Source: Candidatus Daviesbacteria bacterium
Lineage (GTDB): Bacteria; Patescibacteria; Microgenomatia; Daviesbacterales; UBA10151
Direction of reading: 5' to 3'
DNA: 64,000 nt
NCBI GenBank assembly: GCA_016187025.1
Contig: JACPKM010000004.1
Span: 236,715-300,714, forward strand
The notes under the pieces were generated by a model, which saw nothing but the letters and a program-made list of their open reading frames with translations, did no database searches and was not told the origin of the DNA. Position numbers and translations under genes: made by a program. Positions 34,780-43,502 of this stretch are shown piece by piece. How positions within the stretch are numbered: the first letter of the stretch is position 1; every line of letters starts with the position of its first letter.

Positions 34780-36274
34780 GTCGGAAATAAAAGGCTTAAA
34801 ACTAAAAGCTGTCAGACAAAATGTAGGAAAGGTTACTGAAGTTGGTGACGGAGTGGCCCGTATTGAAGGACTCTCTGATGTTTTGGCCTCAGAAATGATT
34901 GATTTTGGTGGCGGGGTTTTCGGCTTGGCTCTTAATTTGGAAGAGTACAACGTTGGTGCTGTAGTGTTGGGGGATTTTACCAAGATTAAAGAAGGTGATG
35001 AAGTTAAAACAACCGGAAAAGTTTTACAAGTGCCTGTGGGGGATGCTTTAATCGGCCGGGTGGTTGATGCTTTGGGTAATCCGATTGACGGTAAAGGGCC
35101 AATCAAGACAAAAACCTCTTATCCTGTGGAAAAGATTGCACCCGGAGTTATCACCAGACAATCTGTTACCACCCCACTTCAGACCGGAATTAAAGCCATA
35201 GATGCACTTATCCCTATTGGTAGAGGGCAAAGAGAGTTAATTATTGGTGATCGTGGCACCGGGAAAACTACCATAGCAATCGACACCATCATTAACCAAA
35301 AAGACGTGGTTTGCATTTATGTAGCGATCGGTCAAAAAACCTCCAAAGTGGCACAGCTTGTTGCAAAGCTGGAAGAAGCCGGAGCTATGGACCATACTAT
35401 AATTGTTGCAGCCACAGCCTCTGATCCTGTGACCATGCAATATATTGCCCCCTACTCCGGTGTGGCTATGGGCGAGTATTTTATGGACCAGGGAAAAGAT
35501 GCTTTGATTATCTACGATGATCTGTCAAAGCATGCCTGGGCATACCGGCAGATGTCGCTACTTTTAAGGAGGCCTTCCGGACGTGAGGCATATCCGGGAG
35601 ATGTGTTTTATCTTCACTCCAGGCTGTTAGAGCGGGCTGCCAGGCTGAATAAAGATTATGGTGGAGGATCTTTGACAGCTTTACCTATTATTGAAACTCA
35701 AGCAGGTGATGTGTCTGCTTACATTCCTACAAATGTTATTTCTATTACTGACGGGCAGATTTATCTGGAGACAGACTTGTTTTTTGCCGGGATTAGACCG
35801 GCACTAAATGTGGGATTATCTGTTTCCAGGGTTGGTGGTGCTGCCCAAACTAAAGCTATGAAATCTGTGGCAGGAAGGTTAAAGCTTGATTTAGCCCAAT
35901 TTAGAGAGCTAGCAGCTTTTGCCCAATTTGCCTCAGATTTAGATCCAGGAACAAAACAACAGATAGAGAGAGGAAAAAGGATCACAGAGGTATTAAAACA
36001 ACCTCCCTACTCCCCTGTCCCAGTTGAAGAACAGGTAGTAGTACTTTGGGCTGTGACTAATGGATATTTAGATGAGGTGGAAATAGAAAGGGTTAAGGAA
36101 TTTGAGCAAAGATATATACAACACTTAAAACTGAGAAATAAGCAAAGCTTGCCATCTAAAGATGGTAAAAAACTTTTAAGTGAGTTAGCAGAGAAAAAGG
36201 TTTTGGATGAAGGAATGGTTAAGGAATTGGAAAAAACTACTAAGGAGTTTACAAAAACCTATGGCAAGTACTAG
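34754..36274 (+). CDS. atpA: ATP synthase F1 subunit alpha
   Basis: 506 residues, full length. Walker A-like GDRGTGKTTIAIDTI, the beta-barrel start VGDGVARIEGL, and PAINVGLSVSRVGGAAQ-type signature (PALNVGLSVSRVGGAAQ here). Non-catalytic nucleotide-binding subunit of F1. A clean SD (AAAGGAGG) precedes the ATG. Confidence 0.97.
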   Translation: MADLINQIESEIKGLKLKAVRQNVGKVTEVGDGVARIEGLSDVLASEMIDFGGGVFGLALNLEEYNVGAVVLGDFTKIKEGDEVKTTGKVLQVPVGDALIGRVVDALGNPIDGKGPIKTKTSYPVEKIAPGVITRQSVTTPLQTGIKAIDALIPIGRGQRELIIGDRGTGKTTIAIDTIINQKDVVCIYVAIGQKTSKVAQLVAKLEEAGAMDHTIIVAATASDPVTMQYIAPYSGVAMGEYFMDQGKDALIIYDDLSKHAWAYRQMSLLLRRPSGREAYPGDVFYLHSRLLERAARLNKDYGGGSLTALPIIETQAGDVSAYIPTNVISITDGQIYLETDLFFAGIRPALNVGLSVSRVGGAAQTKAMKSVAGRLKLDLAQFRELAAFAQFASDLDPGTKQQIERGKRITEVLKQPPYSPVPVEEQVVVLWAVTNGYLDEVEIERVKEFEQRYIQHLKLRNKQSLPSKDGKKLLSELAEKKVLDEGMVKELEKTTKEFTKTYGKY

Positions 36275-37100
36275 AGAACTAAGACGCAGAATAAGATCTG
36301 TCAAAAATACCAGCCAGATTACCAAAGCCATGCAGATGGTGGCGGCGACTAAAATGAGAAGAGCCCAAAACCAGGCTGTAAACGGCAGGCCTTATTCGGG
36401 AAATTTAATAGAATCACTTTCCAGATTACTTCCCAGGATTAACCCTGAGGATCATCTGTTACTTTCCGGAGACGGTTCCCAAACTGCTGGAGTGGTAGTT
36501 TTGTCTACAGATAAAGGTCTGGTTGGAGCATTAAATACCAATATTGTCAGATCTCTAATGTCTGCTAATTTTCCAACAAAGACATTGTTTTACACAATCG
36601 GTAAAAAAGGTAGAAGTTTTGTGGCCAGAACCGGAAAGGATTTAAAAGCTGATTTTGAAAATACTGATGCTATAACTTTCAGACAAGCTAAACAGCTGGC
36701 TAAGTTGTTAATTGATTCGTTTATGGCTGGTGAGATCGGAGAGGCCTATGTAATTTATCCTCACTTTGTGTCTACTTTAAGACAGGAAGCAACAAAAGTG
36801 AAGGTGTTGCCAATAGAAGCTGCAGAACTAAAAATTAGCAACGGAGAATTTTTGATAGAACCTAATCCTGATGAGCTATTGGATGAGCTTTTAACCCATT
36901 TTGTAGAGATCAAGATTTATCAGGCGCTTTTGGAAACTAAAGCTTCTGAACATTCTGCCAGGATGATTGCCATGAAAAATGCCACAGACAATGCAAAGGA
37001 GTTGATTGAAGATCTGCAGTTAACATATAATCAGACCCGCCAGGATGCGATAACCAAAGAAATTTTAGAAATAGCAACAGCAGCAGTAGCAATGGAATAA
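36261..37100 (+). CDS. atpG: ATP synthase F1 subunit gamma
   Basis: 279 residues from the ATG at 36261 (MASTRELRRRIRSVKNTSQI, the standard gamma start). A longer frame to 36207 lies within atpA and is rejected. The C-terminal rotor helix carries SEHSARMIAMKNATDNAKEL, the family signature. Overlaps atpA by 14 nt. Confidence 0.96.
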   Translation: MASTRELRRRIRSVKNTSQITKAMQMVAATKMRRAQNQAVNGRPYSGNLIESLSRLLPRINPEDHLLLSGDGSQTAGVVVLSTDKGLVGALNTNIVRSLMSANFPTKTLFYTIGKKGRSFVARTGKDLKADFENTDAITFRQAKQLAKLLIDSFMAGEIGEAYVIYPHFVSTLRQEATKVKVLPIEAAELKISNGEFLIEPNPDELLDELLTHFVEIKIYQALLETKASEHSARMIAMKNATDNAKELIEDLQLTYNQTRQDAITKEILEIATAAVAME

Positions 37101-37103
37101 ATT

Positions 37104-38471
37104 ATGAATAAAGGAACAGTATTACAAATCATTGGACCAGTTGTAGATGTGCAGTTTGAGGAAAATAAACTTCCGGGGCTTTACAGTGCTTTGGAAACAG
37201 CCATAGGTAAAGATAGGTTGGTTTTAGAAACCCAGCAGCATTTGGGTGAGGGGGCTGTCAGGGCTGTGGCAATGGGGACTACTGATGGGTTGAAGCGCGG
37301 TACCTCTGTTACCGACACCGGTGCTCCAATTTCTGTGCCTGTTGGTAAAGAGGTTTTAGGAAGATTGTTTAATGTATTAGGTGATGTTATAGACAAAAAG
37401 GCCGAGGTAAAGGTTAAACTTAGGTGGCCGATCCATAGAAGCGCTCCCCCATTTGCCGATCAATCCACTGCCTCTGAGGTTTTTGAAACAGGAATAAAAG
37501 TTATTGATTTGCTGGCCCCGTTTGTTAAAGGTGGAAAGGTTGGATTATTTGGCGGAGCAGGAGTTGGAAAAACTGTTCTAATCCAGGAGCTTATCAGAAA
37601 CATTGCTGCAGAGCATGGAGGATATTCTGTTTTTGCAGGAGTGGGAGAAAGAACCAGAGAAGGAAACGATTTATATACAGAGATGCAGGATTCGGGAGTT
37701 ATAGACAAAACTGCCATGGTTTTCGGGCAGATGAATGAGCCACCAGGAGCCAGGCAAAGAGTGGGACTTTCCGGATTGACAATGGCAGAATATTTCAGAG
37801 ATGAGGAAGGCAAAGATGTGCTGCTTTTTATTGACAATATCTTTAGATTTTCTCAAGCAGGTTCTGAAGTATCAGCGCTACTTGGCCGTATTCCATCTGC
37901 TGTAGGTTATCAGCCAACTCTGGCAACAGAGATGGGGCAGCTGCAGGAAAGGATTACTTCTACTAAAAAAGGTTCTATTACCTCTGTGCAGGCAGTTTAT
38001 GTGCCTGCAGATGATTATACGGATCCGGCTCCTGCCACCACTTTTGCACATCTGGATTCTACAATTGCTTTGGAAAGATCCTTAGCAGAGCAAGGGTTAT
38101 ATCCGGCAGTTGATCCCCTAGCCTCTTCTTCCAGGGCTTTAACTCCGGAAATTGTAGGCCAGGAGCATTATGAAGTAGCCAGAAAAGTTCAACAAGTTTT
38201 GCAAAGATACAAAGAGTTGCAAGATATTATTGCAATTTTAGGTATGGAAGAGTTGTCTGATGAGGATAAACTAACTGTTACAAGGGCCAGAAAAATTCAA
38301 AGAATGTTAACCCAACCTTTTTTTGTAGGTGAAGCATTTACAGGAATTAAGGGAAAATATGTGTCTGTCAAAGATACAATCAGATCTTTTAAGGAAATAG
38401 TTGAGGGTAAACATGACTCCAAGAGTGAACAAGCCTTCTACATGAAGGGAACCATTGATGAGGTCAAGTAA
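37104..38471 (+). CDS. atpD: ATP synthase F1 subunit beta
   Basis: 455 residues. Walker A GGAGVGKTVLIQEL, catalytic Glu in GVGERTREGNDLY, Walker B VLLFIDNIFRF, and PAVDPLASSSRAL. Catalytic subunit of F1. It ends the operon; the epsilon gene expected next is not here but at 45267. Confidence 0.97.
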   Translation: MNKGTVLQIIGPVVDVQFEENKLPGLYSALETAIGKDRLVLETQQHLGEGAVRAVAMGTTDGLKRGTSVTDTGAPISVPVGKEVLGRLFNVLGDVIDKKAEVKVKLRWPIHRSAPPFADQSTASEVFETGIKVIDLLAPFVKGGKVGLFGGAGVGKTVLIQELIRNIAAEHGGYSVFAGVGERTREGNDLYTEMQDSGVIDKTAMVFGQMNEPPGARQRVGLSGLTMAEYFRDEEGKDVLLFIDNIFRFSQAGSEVSALLGRIPSAVGYQPTLATEMGQLQERITSTKKGSITSVQAVYVPADDYTDPAPATTFAHLDSTIALERSLAEQGLYPAVDPLASSSRALTPEIVGQEHYEVARKVQQVLQRYKELQDIIAILGMEELSDEDKLTVTRARKIQRMLTQPFFVGEAFTGIKGKYVSVKDTIRSFKEIVEGKHDSKSEQAFYMKGTIDEVK

Positions 38472-38480
38472 GACTTCTTA

Positions 38481-38508
38481 AATTTCCAATTTCTAATTTT
38501 TAATTTTC
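38481..38508. repeat. Four-unit heptamer array after atpD
   Basis: aatttcc, aatttct, aattttt, aattttc in exact succession, 9 nt after the atpD stop. I saw no terminator hairpin between atpD and 38574. Confidence 0.65.
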
Positions 38509-38574
38509 AGTGAGTTTTCAACGATTAAATTTTAAAAGCCTGTACCTAGTCTAATTTAGTGTCAAGTAGAGATA

Positions 38575-38982
38575 TTATAAAGATTCGTCAGGTTGCTCTA
38601 GCCTTATACCTGTAGCAATCAGTGAGCGTACTAAAGCATCATGAGTTAGGTCAACACCTTGACCGAGTGAAAATTGTACCTGTTCAATAACTGGTTTGTC
38701 GTCTACCCAGTGGGCAATACAGGATGATGTGGCAAGAGTAATGTTTTGTTGGAGAATCATCAAGACCATAACCCTGGGTAGTCTTGTATTTGGAAAATGT
38801 AGTACAGGCATGGTAGTGATAACTCCGTCATTGATATGTCTGGTTTCTGGTACTCTATCTGTGTTAAAACCAAATGCCACCATCTCCTTTGGCGTCATAT
38901 GACTACGATAAACAAAGGCACGGTATACTCCAGTCCAGGCATCGATTGCTTCCTGTTGTGAAGTTGGTTGTTCTGCTGACAT
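38575..38982 (-). CDS. Unknown small soluble protein
   Basis: 135 residues, mixed alpha/beta, one Cys (ATSSCIAHW), no membrane segment or recognised motif. The start is supported by TTGATT-17-TAAAAT placed 8 nt before the ATG (leaderless pattern). It is the first of the small accessory genes that separate atpD from atpC. Confidence 0.5.
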   Translation of the reverse strand: MSAEQPTSQQEAIDAWTGVYRAFVYRSHMTPKEMVAFGFNTDRVPETRHINDGVITTMPVLHFPNTRLPRVMVLMILQQNITLATSSCIAHWVDDKPVIEQVQFSLGQGVDLTHDALVRSLIATGIRLEQPDESL

Positions 38983-39051
38983 ATCGGCAAATTTTACAAG
39001 ATTATAGGATTAAAATCAATTTATCCTAATCTGATTAGGTTTCAAATGGAG

Positions 39052-39276
39052 TTATTTGACAAGTTTCTCAAGTTCTCCTTTACTTAAATCAGCTTGTCTG
39101 AGGATACTACGAAAGGTGCCTAAGGCTATTTCTTTGTGATTTGGAACAATAACAACTAGAGTTGCACCTGGCTTATTTTTTACTAGCTTGATATGGCTAC
39201 CCCTTTGACTAATCTCAGAAAAACCAGCTCTTTTTAAAGCTGACAACACTTGTTTCGCTGAGTATAACTTTGGCAT
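39052..39276 (-). CDS. hicA: HicA-type toxin (mRNA interferase)
   Basis: 74 residues. Double-stranded-RNA-binding-like HicA fold: AKQVLSALKRAGFSEISQRG, then SHIKLVK with the catalytic His in GSHIKL, and VPNHKEIALGTFRSILRQA. HicA cleaves mRNA and tmRNA when free of antitoxin. It lies 39 nt after hicB, a HicB-first order. Confidence 0.88.
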   Translation of the reverse strand: MPKLYSAKQVLSALKRAGFSEISQRGSHIKLVKNKPGATLVVIVPNHKEIALGTFRSILRQADLSKGELEKLVK

Positions 39277-39315
39277 AACACCACAAGCATATCAGATAAT
39301 TAGGTCATTTATAAG

Positions 39316-39528
39316 TTAACTGAAGGAAATTGTGAAATCCTGAATTTTTGGTTTTTTAATAGGTACAACCTCTGCTTTTTTGTTGTCTTCGAAGTATAAT
39401 TCGACAGCCTCTTTTAGATTTCTTAAAGCCTCTTTTTCAGTTTTGCCTTGAGAAGCTACCTCTATCTCTAGAGCCTTAGCCACAAACCATTTATTTTCTT
39501 TCCAAATTACTGAATGAATCTGTTTCAT
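39316..39528 (-). CDS. hicB: HicB-type antitoxin
   Basis: 70 residues. The partial RNase H-like HicB fold is evident: IWKENKWFVAKALEIEVASQ, then GKTEKEALRNLKEAVELYFE. Short HicB proteins without a separate C-terminal DNA-binding domain are common. Pairs with the hicA gene downstream. Confidence 0.85.
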   Translation of the reverse strand: MKQIHSVIWKENKWFVAKALEIEVASQGKTEKEALRNLKEAVELYFEDNKKAEVVPIKKPKIQDFTISFS

Positions 39529-39649
39529 AAAATTATTCTAGCATAATAGATTTAAGAAAGATGTATGAAGTTTGCGCCTAATCTGATTTGGCGTCAAGGT
39601 ACCTTTTTAAACTGAAATTCCCTAAGATTATTTATGCTAATATGAGGAT

Positions 39650-39971
39650 ATGGTTTTGGGCGCTGTTAATTCTAAAAATGGTGTGAAGGTTAGATTGACT
39701 GATGAGCGGTGGAACCATATTATAACCTCTCATTTAGAGATTAATCCTCAAGGGCATAAAAGAATTTTAAATGCCATTGGAGATCCGGAAGTTATTTTTA
39801 AGGGTGATGTAGGAGAATTGTTAGCAGTTTGTAAATTACCTAGAAAGAGAATGTGGATTGTGGTAGCATATTAAAGAAGTTACTAAGGAGGATGGATTTA
39901 TCCTTACAGCCTATTTAACTACAGATAGTAAATGGTTATTTAAAAGGGAGATTTTATGGAGCAAAGAATAG
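39650..39971 (+). pseudogene. Frameshifted nuclease-like toxin gene
   Basis: The first frame (39650-39874) reads KVRLTDERWNHIITSHLEIN and RMWIVVAY, then stops. The next frame continues from 39870 as IKEVTKEDGFILTAYLTTDS, then KWLFKREILW, to TAG 39971. Together they make one conserved protein of about 105 residues, of the small RelE/EndoU-like nuclease type (DUF4258/PBECR-like) often paired with DUF2283. A +1 shift separates the halves. The restored frame overlaps the DUF2283 start by 16 nt, the natural arrangement. It is a mutated toxin, a programmed shift or a sequencing error. Confidence 0.65.
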
Positions 39972-40198
39972 TAAACTCAGGAAAAATTGCTGCTTCGGAT
40001 CTAGTCAAACTTGCCCAATTCGGGCAGGATAAATTATTTGTAGATTATGATCAGGAAGCTGATGTTTTATATGTCAGCTTTGGTAAACCCCAGAAAGCTG
40101 AAGATTCTGTACAAGGTGAGGATGGAATTGTTAGAAGGAAAAAAGTTGGTAAGGTTGTGGGTTTAACTATTCTCAACGCCAGCCGCTTTAAAAGATAA
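39956..40198 (+). CDS. DUF2283 protein, probable antitoxin
   Basis: 80 residues. The DUF2283 pattern is clear: LFVDYDQEADVLYVSFGKP ... EDGIVRRKKVGKVVGLTILN and a closing NASRF. DUF2283 genes commonly follow small nuclease-like toxins, as here. I infer that it neutralised the upstream product. The frame is intact although the upstream toxin frame is broken. Confidence 0.75.
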   Translation: MEQRIVNSGKIAASDLVKLAQFGQDKLFVDYDQEADVLYVSFGKPQKAEDSVQGEDGIVRRKKVGKVVGLTILNASRFKR

Positions 40199-40259
40199 CT
40201 TAAAGCCTGAGGATGCTTTCTATATAGTGCTGATGAAATTAGCAAAGCTGCTGAAGGAT

Positions 40260-40751
40260 TTAGATCTTCTTGTCTTCTAATAAATTAATTTCAGTTCTTG
40301 TATCAATGTAACTCCCTTTTATAAATCCCTCTCCATTTACCCAAAATTTTTCAGGAACTGCTTTATATATTCTTCTAGGAAATTGATCTGTAAGTTTTTT
40401 TTCTTCTCCCTCTGCAGGTTTTTGGTTAGTTCTTTTAGATAAGTAATTCAGAGCTTTCTTTATTTCCTCATCCTCCTCTACCATGTAAGCCTTAGCTTGA
40501 ATGTAAACTCCCTCCCCTGTACCTTCAGGTGCAGTTGAGTCATAAATTACTATAAAAACCTGATTATTTTCTGCAATATTTTTGGAGTGAATATTCTCCT
40601 TCCAAGATGCCCAATAAAAATTGTAATCTTCATCATAAGCTGAATAAACCGGTGAGTTCCAAGGAATATTTTCCTTGGAAGAAGTGGCAATTGTTATATA
40701 TATTATTTGCTCAATAATCTCTTTTGCTCTTTTTACCAGATGATCACTCAT
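40260..40751 (-). CDS. Pyridoxamine 5'-phosphate oxidase-family FMN-binding protein
   Basis: 163 residues from the ATG at 40751 (a GTG at 40766 adds five). Split-barrel flavin-binding fold: YITIATSSKENIPWNSPVYS, YNFYWASWKENIHSKNI, GVYIQAKAYMVE. Similar small proteins reduce or bind FMN, F420 or pyridoxal derivatives; the substrate cannot be told. It lies between two toxin-antitoxin-like modules. Confidence 0.78.
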   Translation of the reverse strand: MSDHLVKRAKEIIEQIIYITIATSSKENIPWNSPVYSAYDEDYNFYWASWKENIHSKNIAENNQVFIVIYDSTAPEGTGEGVYIQAKAYMVEEDEEIKKALNYLSKRTNQKPAEGEEKKLTDQFPRRIYKAVPEKFWVNGEGFIKGSYIDTRTEINLLEDKKI

Positions 40752-40782
40752 ATCTGAAGTTTGCACTTTTGGAAGGAAAAAT

Positions 40783-41205
40783 TCAACCCTTATTCTTAAA
40801 ATATTCCGGAAAGGTCCAGGATAAAGTTTTTGGATGGATTATACCTATTCCCCTAAAGCTTTTAAGTTGGATTAAATCCTGATCCAATGTAACTATTAAG
40901 TCAGTTTTGCCTGATAAGGCGCATTCCAGAATCTTATTATCTGACGGATCGCGGGTTATCACCGACACTGTTTCAGTAATTGTTACAATTTCAGTAATAG
41001 TTCTAATTTTGTTAAGCAGTTGATTAACTTCCTCTTGAGGTAATTTGAGCTTATTTTTTAGCTTACTAGTGAGTTCTAACAGAATCTCTTCGGAGGTGAT
41101 AATAGTAAATATTTTGTTTTTTGATATTATGTCAATAATTTCTGCTGAGAATGTATTTTTAATGGCTGCGGCAAAGTAAATATTAGTGTCAAAAACTATT
41201 TTCAT
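40783..41205 (-). CDS. PIN-domain toxin (VapC-like)
   Basis: 140 residues. PIN nuclease acidic residues are in place: KIVFDTNIYFAA (Asp), TSEEILLEL (Glu), RDPSDNKILECAL (Asp) and IVTLDQDLIQL (Asp). This layout matches the 'putative toxin, PIN family' group. It overlaps the RHH antitoxin gene by 4 nt. Confidence 0.88.
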   Translation of the reverse strand: MKIVFDTNIYFAAAIKNTFSAEIIDIISKNKIFTIITSEEILLELTSKLKNKLKLPQEEVNQLLNKIRTITEIVTITETVSVITRDPSDNKILECALSGKTDLIVTLDQDLIQLKSFRGIGIIHPKTLSWTFPEYFKNKG

Positions 41206-41423
41206 CCCAAAATTCTCTCAACATCTTCATCTGTTTTGATGTTGAATTTTTTGGCTATTTCTGCACCCCAAGCTCTAATTTTGAACCAATCTCTATCAAA
41301 TTCGTATTTTCTAAAAGCCTCTCTTAAAAGCTCGCTTTGAGTCCTGTTTTCCTCTTTAGCTACTTTTTTAATTCTTTTTGCCATAGCTTGCGGAACTGAA
41401 ATGTTTATAATACTTCTTTGCAT
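41202..41423 (-). CDS. Ribbon-helix-helix antitoxin
   Basis: 73 residues from ATG 41423 (MQRSIINISVPQAMAKRIKK, an RHH/CopG start). The frame extends to 41525, but the extra residues come from a GC-rich palindrome and are rejected. The RHH part is at 3-45; the C-terminus would wrap the PIN toxin. An inverted repeat directly upstream is a probable operator. Confidence 0.85.
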   Translation of the reverse strand: MQRSIINISVPQAMAKRIKKVAKEENRTQSELLREAFRKYEFDRDWFKIRAWGAEIAKKFNIKTDEDVERILG

Positions 41424-41425
41424 AT

Positions 41426-41444
41426 TGTAACAAATTGTATTACA
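41426..41444. promoter_or_regulatory. Probable operator of the PIN/RHH module
   Basis: TGTAA-N9-TTACA inverted repeat ending 3 nt from the antitoxin start. RHH proteins bind such short repeats at their own promoters. TACAAT in this stretch may be the -10 box. Confidence 0.45.
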
Positions 41445-41471
41445 GAACCAACTGCCTGTCAACAAGCCTTC

Positions 41472-41511
41472 CCTGCCTGCCCTCCTAACGGCGGGTAAAC
41501 CGGCAGGCAGG
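41472..41511. repeat. GC-rich inverted repeat
   Basis: Arms cctgcctgcc (41472-41481) and ggcaggcagg (41502-41511) are perfect complements with a 20-nt loop containing a further GC-rich run. G+C is far above the surroundings. It resembles REP-type palindromes and sits between the RHH antitoxin and the lipoprotein gene. Confidence 0.7.
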
Positions 41512-41529
41512 TACATGAAGGGCACAATA

Positions 41530-42021
41530 CTACCTACAACCGCCTTTTTCTACTAAGTCTATATCTGCTCTTGTGTAGGTGCTATCTTCGGGAAGATTAG
41601 GATTTGTGTGCAAAGTACCTGCTAGCAAATCACGTTTTAATTTGTTTCTTAAATCCTTTATTCTACCCCGTCCATATGCTATTAAGGTAACTTCAACTAA
41701 GTCGCCTTGGTCAAACCTTTGCCTATTTCTATCTGCTTGCTCGCCTCTAGAAAGTACACTCGCATACCCTCCGCTCTCTGTTAAGGCGAGCCTTAACCTT
41801 AACTGAGGTTCAATTGATTTTTCTTGACCATTTGCACCGCTGACTATTCGTGCAGGTACGTAAAGTTCATTAACTATACAGGCTTTTAAGGGATGACCCA
41901 TAACATAATTTTGTTCCATTGGTGTGCTGCATGCAGCAAGCAGGACCGTTTCCGCGAAAGCTAATGCTCTAAAAGTGTTACGAAAAGAAGGTAATCTGCC
42001 TGCTAGGCTCTCAGTTCTCAT
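41530..42021 (-). CDS. Putative lipoprotein, unknown
   Basis: 163 residues. A signal region ends in VLLAACS, a lipobox with Cys31, so it should be lipid-anchored outside the membrane. The mature part is mixed alpha/beta, with Cys48 and Cys162 possibly linked. Start supported by TATACT 8 nt upstream of the ATG, with TTGTTT 17 nt further. No family recognised. Confidence 0.6.
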   Translation of the reverse strand: MRTESLAGRLPSFRNTFRALAFAETVLLAACSTPMEQNYVMGHPLKACIVNELYVPARIVSGANGQEKSIEPQLRLRLALTESGGYASVLSRGEQADRNRQRFDQGDLVEVTLIAYGRGRIKDLRNKLKRDLLAGTLHTNPNLPEDSTYTRADIDLVEKGGCR

Positions 42022-42183
42022 TTAAGCTGAGTATACAATAGAGCCATGTACAAAACAAACTATAGGGTCTTAGCGAGTGATCTATTTAGATTTCTAGAGG
42101 AGGTCAACATATATAATTCACATGCAGTTTTCTTACTGAAATCTGATTAAATTATAAACTGGTTTGGATAATATACGTTACTT

Positions 42184-42645
42184 ATGAACAAGAAGATAGA
42201 GGGTACTTTTTTAAAGATTATTTCTGCTATCGCGCTTTTTATAATCTTTTTTGAGTTTACTATAGTCTTCTTAACCCCTCAAGCAAATGCTCAGTGTGCA
42301 GCAGGTACACCTGCTAATTTAACAGCTACTCCCGGTACCACCCCTGGCACAATGATGCTGAGATGGAATCAGGCAACCAGTGCCAACCGCTATGCCCTGG
42401 TTTTTGGCCATTCCAGTAGAAATTACAATATGGGGTCTTTAAATATAGATGGCGGGTCTGATACAACGTATATGGTCACCCATCTTGTTCCAGGAAACAG
42501 GTATTTTTTCCAGGTATGGGCATTTTGTGATAACAACGGTCCAGCCACAGCTTCTAATGAAGTTTCTGCTATGGTTCCTGGAACTGCTATTACAACAACC
42601 TCCACAGGTCCGATTGCTCAAGGACAAACTACAGTAGATCCATAG
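42184..42645 (+). CDS. Secreted fibronectin type III protein
   Basis: 153 residues. Signal peptide (about 1-36, ending ANAQ). One FN3 domain follows (about 40-130): GTPANLTATPGTTPGTMMLR, then WNQ, VPGNRYFFQVWAFCDNNGP, SNEVSAMVP, with Cys38 and Cys119 perhaps paired. A short Thr-rich tail ends the protein. Probably a small surface or secreted binding protein. Confidence 0.8.
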   Translation: MNKKIEGTFLKIISAIALFIIFFEFTIVFLTPQANAQCAAGTPANLTATPGTTPGTMMLRWNQATSANRYALVFGHSSRNYNMGSLNIDGGSDTTYMVTHLVPGNRYFFQVWAFCDNNGPATASNEVSAMVPGTAITTTSTGPIAQGQTTVDP

Positions 42646-42655
42646 CACTAAAGTG

Positions 42656-43396
42656 TTAAGGATTGTTTACTATACCTACAAGTTTGACTTCAGGTTCTTT
42701 CTTGTCAGCATTTACCTCATAAACAGGTAAGCCTGTTGCTAAGTTTTCCAAAGTGGCATTAAGCTGCATATCTGAATATCTTTTAAACTCTTCAAATTTC
42801 AGGCCTTTTATTTGAAAGTTTTTCCATAATTTTTTTGTATACTCTTCATCCCGGGTTTTATCATAAACAAAATACATTTGATCGGATTTAGAATCGTAAT
42901 GGTTAACAGTTTTTTTACTACCAGTTATTACTAATACCCCCTTTTCTTTATGTGATCCTTCAAGTTCCACCATGCTGTAGTATTTTCTATCTTCAAGTTT
43001 TAGTCTTAAATAAGTTAAAGCGAGTTTTACATCTTGTGGATTAACCTTGTACATCTGGGCTGTTTTAGGATCTGCAGCTTTGGCTATATGCCCACAGCCT
43101 ATCGAAGCCAGATCATCAGGGTTGGCATGAGAGTCTGTGTGCATATTAAAAGTAATCCCCATTCTCTCAACAGCCTCGACTGCCTTATCTACTACCTTAC
43201 CAATTGTTAATTTTAGCCTTTTTCTTAAAGCAAGAAGAGTCATAATCCCTCTAAAATTTCCTCCTGGACGGGCAAGCATCCCAGAGTATTTAGCAGGATA
43301 TCTTCCATCCACACATATAAATCCCGTTTTAGAAGGGACAGTGTTTTGCCTAACATAGTCTATAACCTCATTAATATTAAAGTTCACCTTTGTCAT
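42656..43396 (-). CDS. Beta-carbonic-anhydrase-like protein
   Basis: 246 residues. GFICVDGRYPA (Cys-x-Asp-x-Arg), then ARPGGNFRG, then MHTDSH ... SIGCGH. These parallel the beta-carbonic anhydrase zinc site (CxDxR, RNxGN, HxxC), though the last pair is spaced differently. The rest is not typical of carbonic anhydrase. I infer a zinc enzyme of the same fold; the reaction is unknown. The start has TATAAT exactly 8 nt upstream. It is divergent from another such protein. Confidence 0.55.
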   Translation of the reverse strand: MTKVNFNINEVIDYVRQNTVPSKTGFICVDGRYPAKYSGMLARPGGNFRGIMTLLALRKRLKLTIGKVVDKAVEAVERMGITFNMHTDSHANPDDLASIGCGHIAKAADPKTAQMYKVNPQDVKLALTYLRLKLEDRKYYSMVELEGSHKEKGVLVITGSKKTVNHYDSKSDQMYFVYDKTRDEEYTKKLWKNFQIKGLKFEEFKRYSDMQLNATLENLATGLPVYEVNADKKEPEVKLVGIVNNP

Positions 43397-43502
43397 AATC
43401 TAATATTATATACCAGATTACAAGTTGACTTATAGTGACAAAATACAATATATGGTGGTAGAATACCTACTTGCACAACAAGTGCTTTTTTATTGGATAA
43501 AT

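Noticed and set aside
41424..41525. Extended N-terminus for the RHH antitoxin
   Set aside because: It is encoded by the GC-rich palindrome and the operator; RHH proteins start as at 41423.
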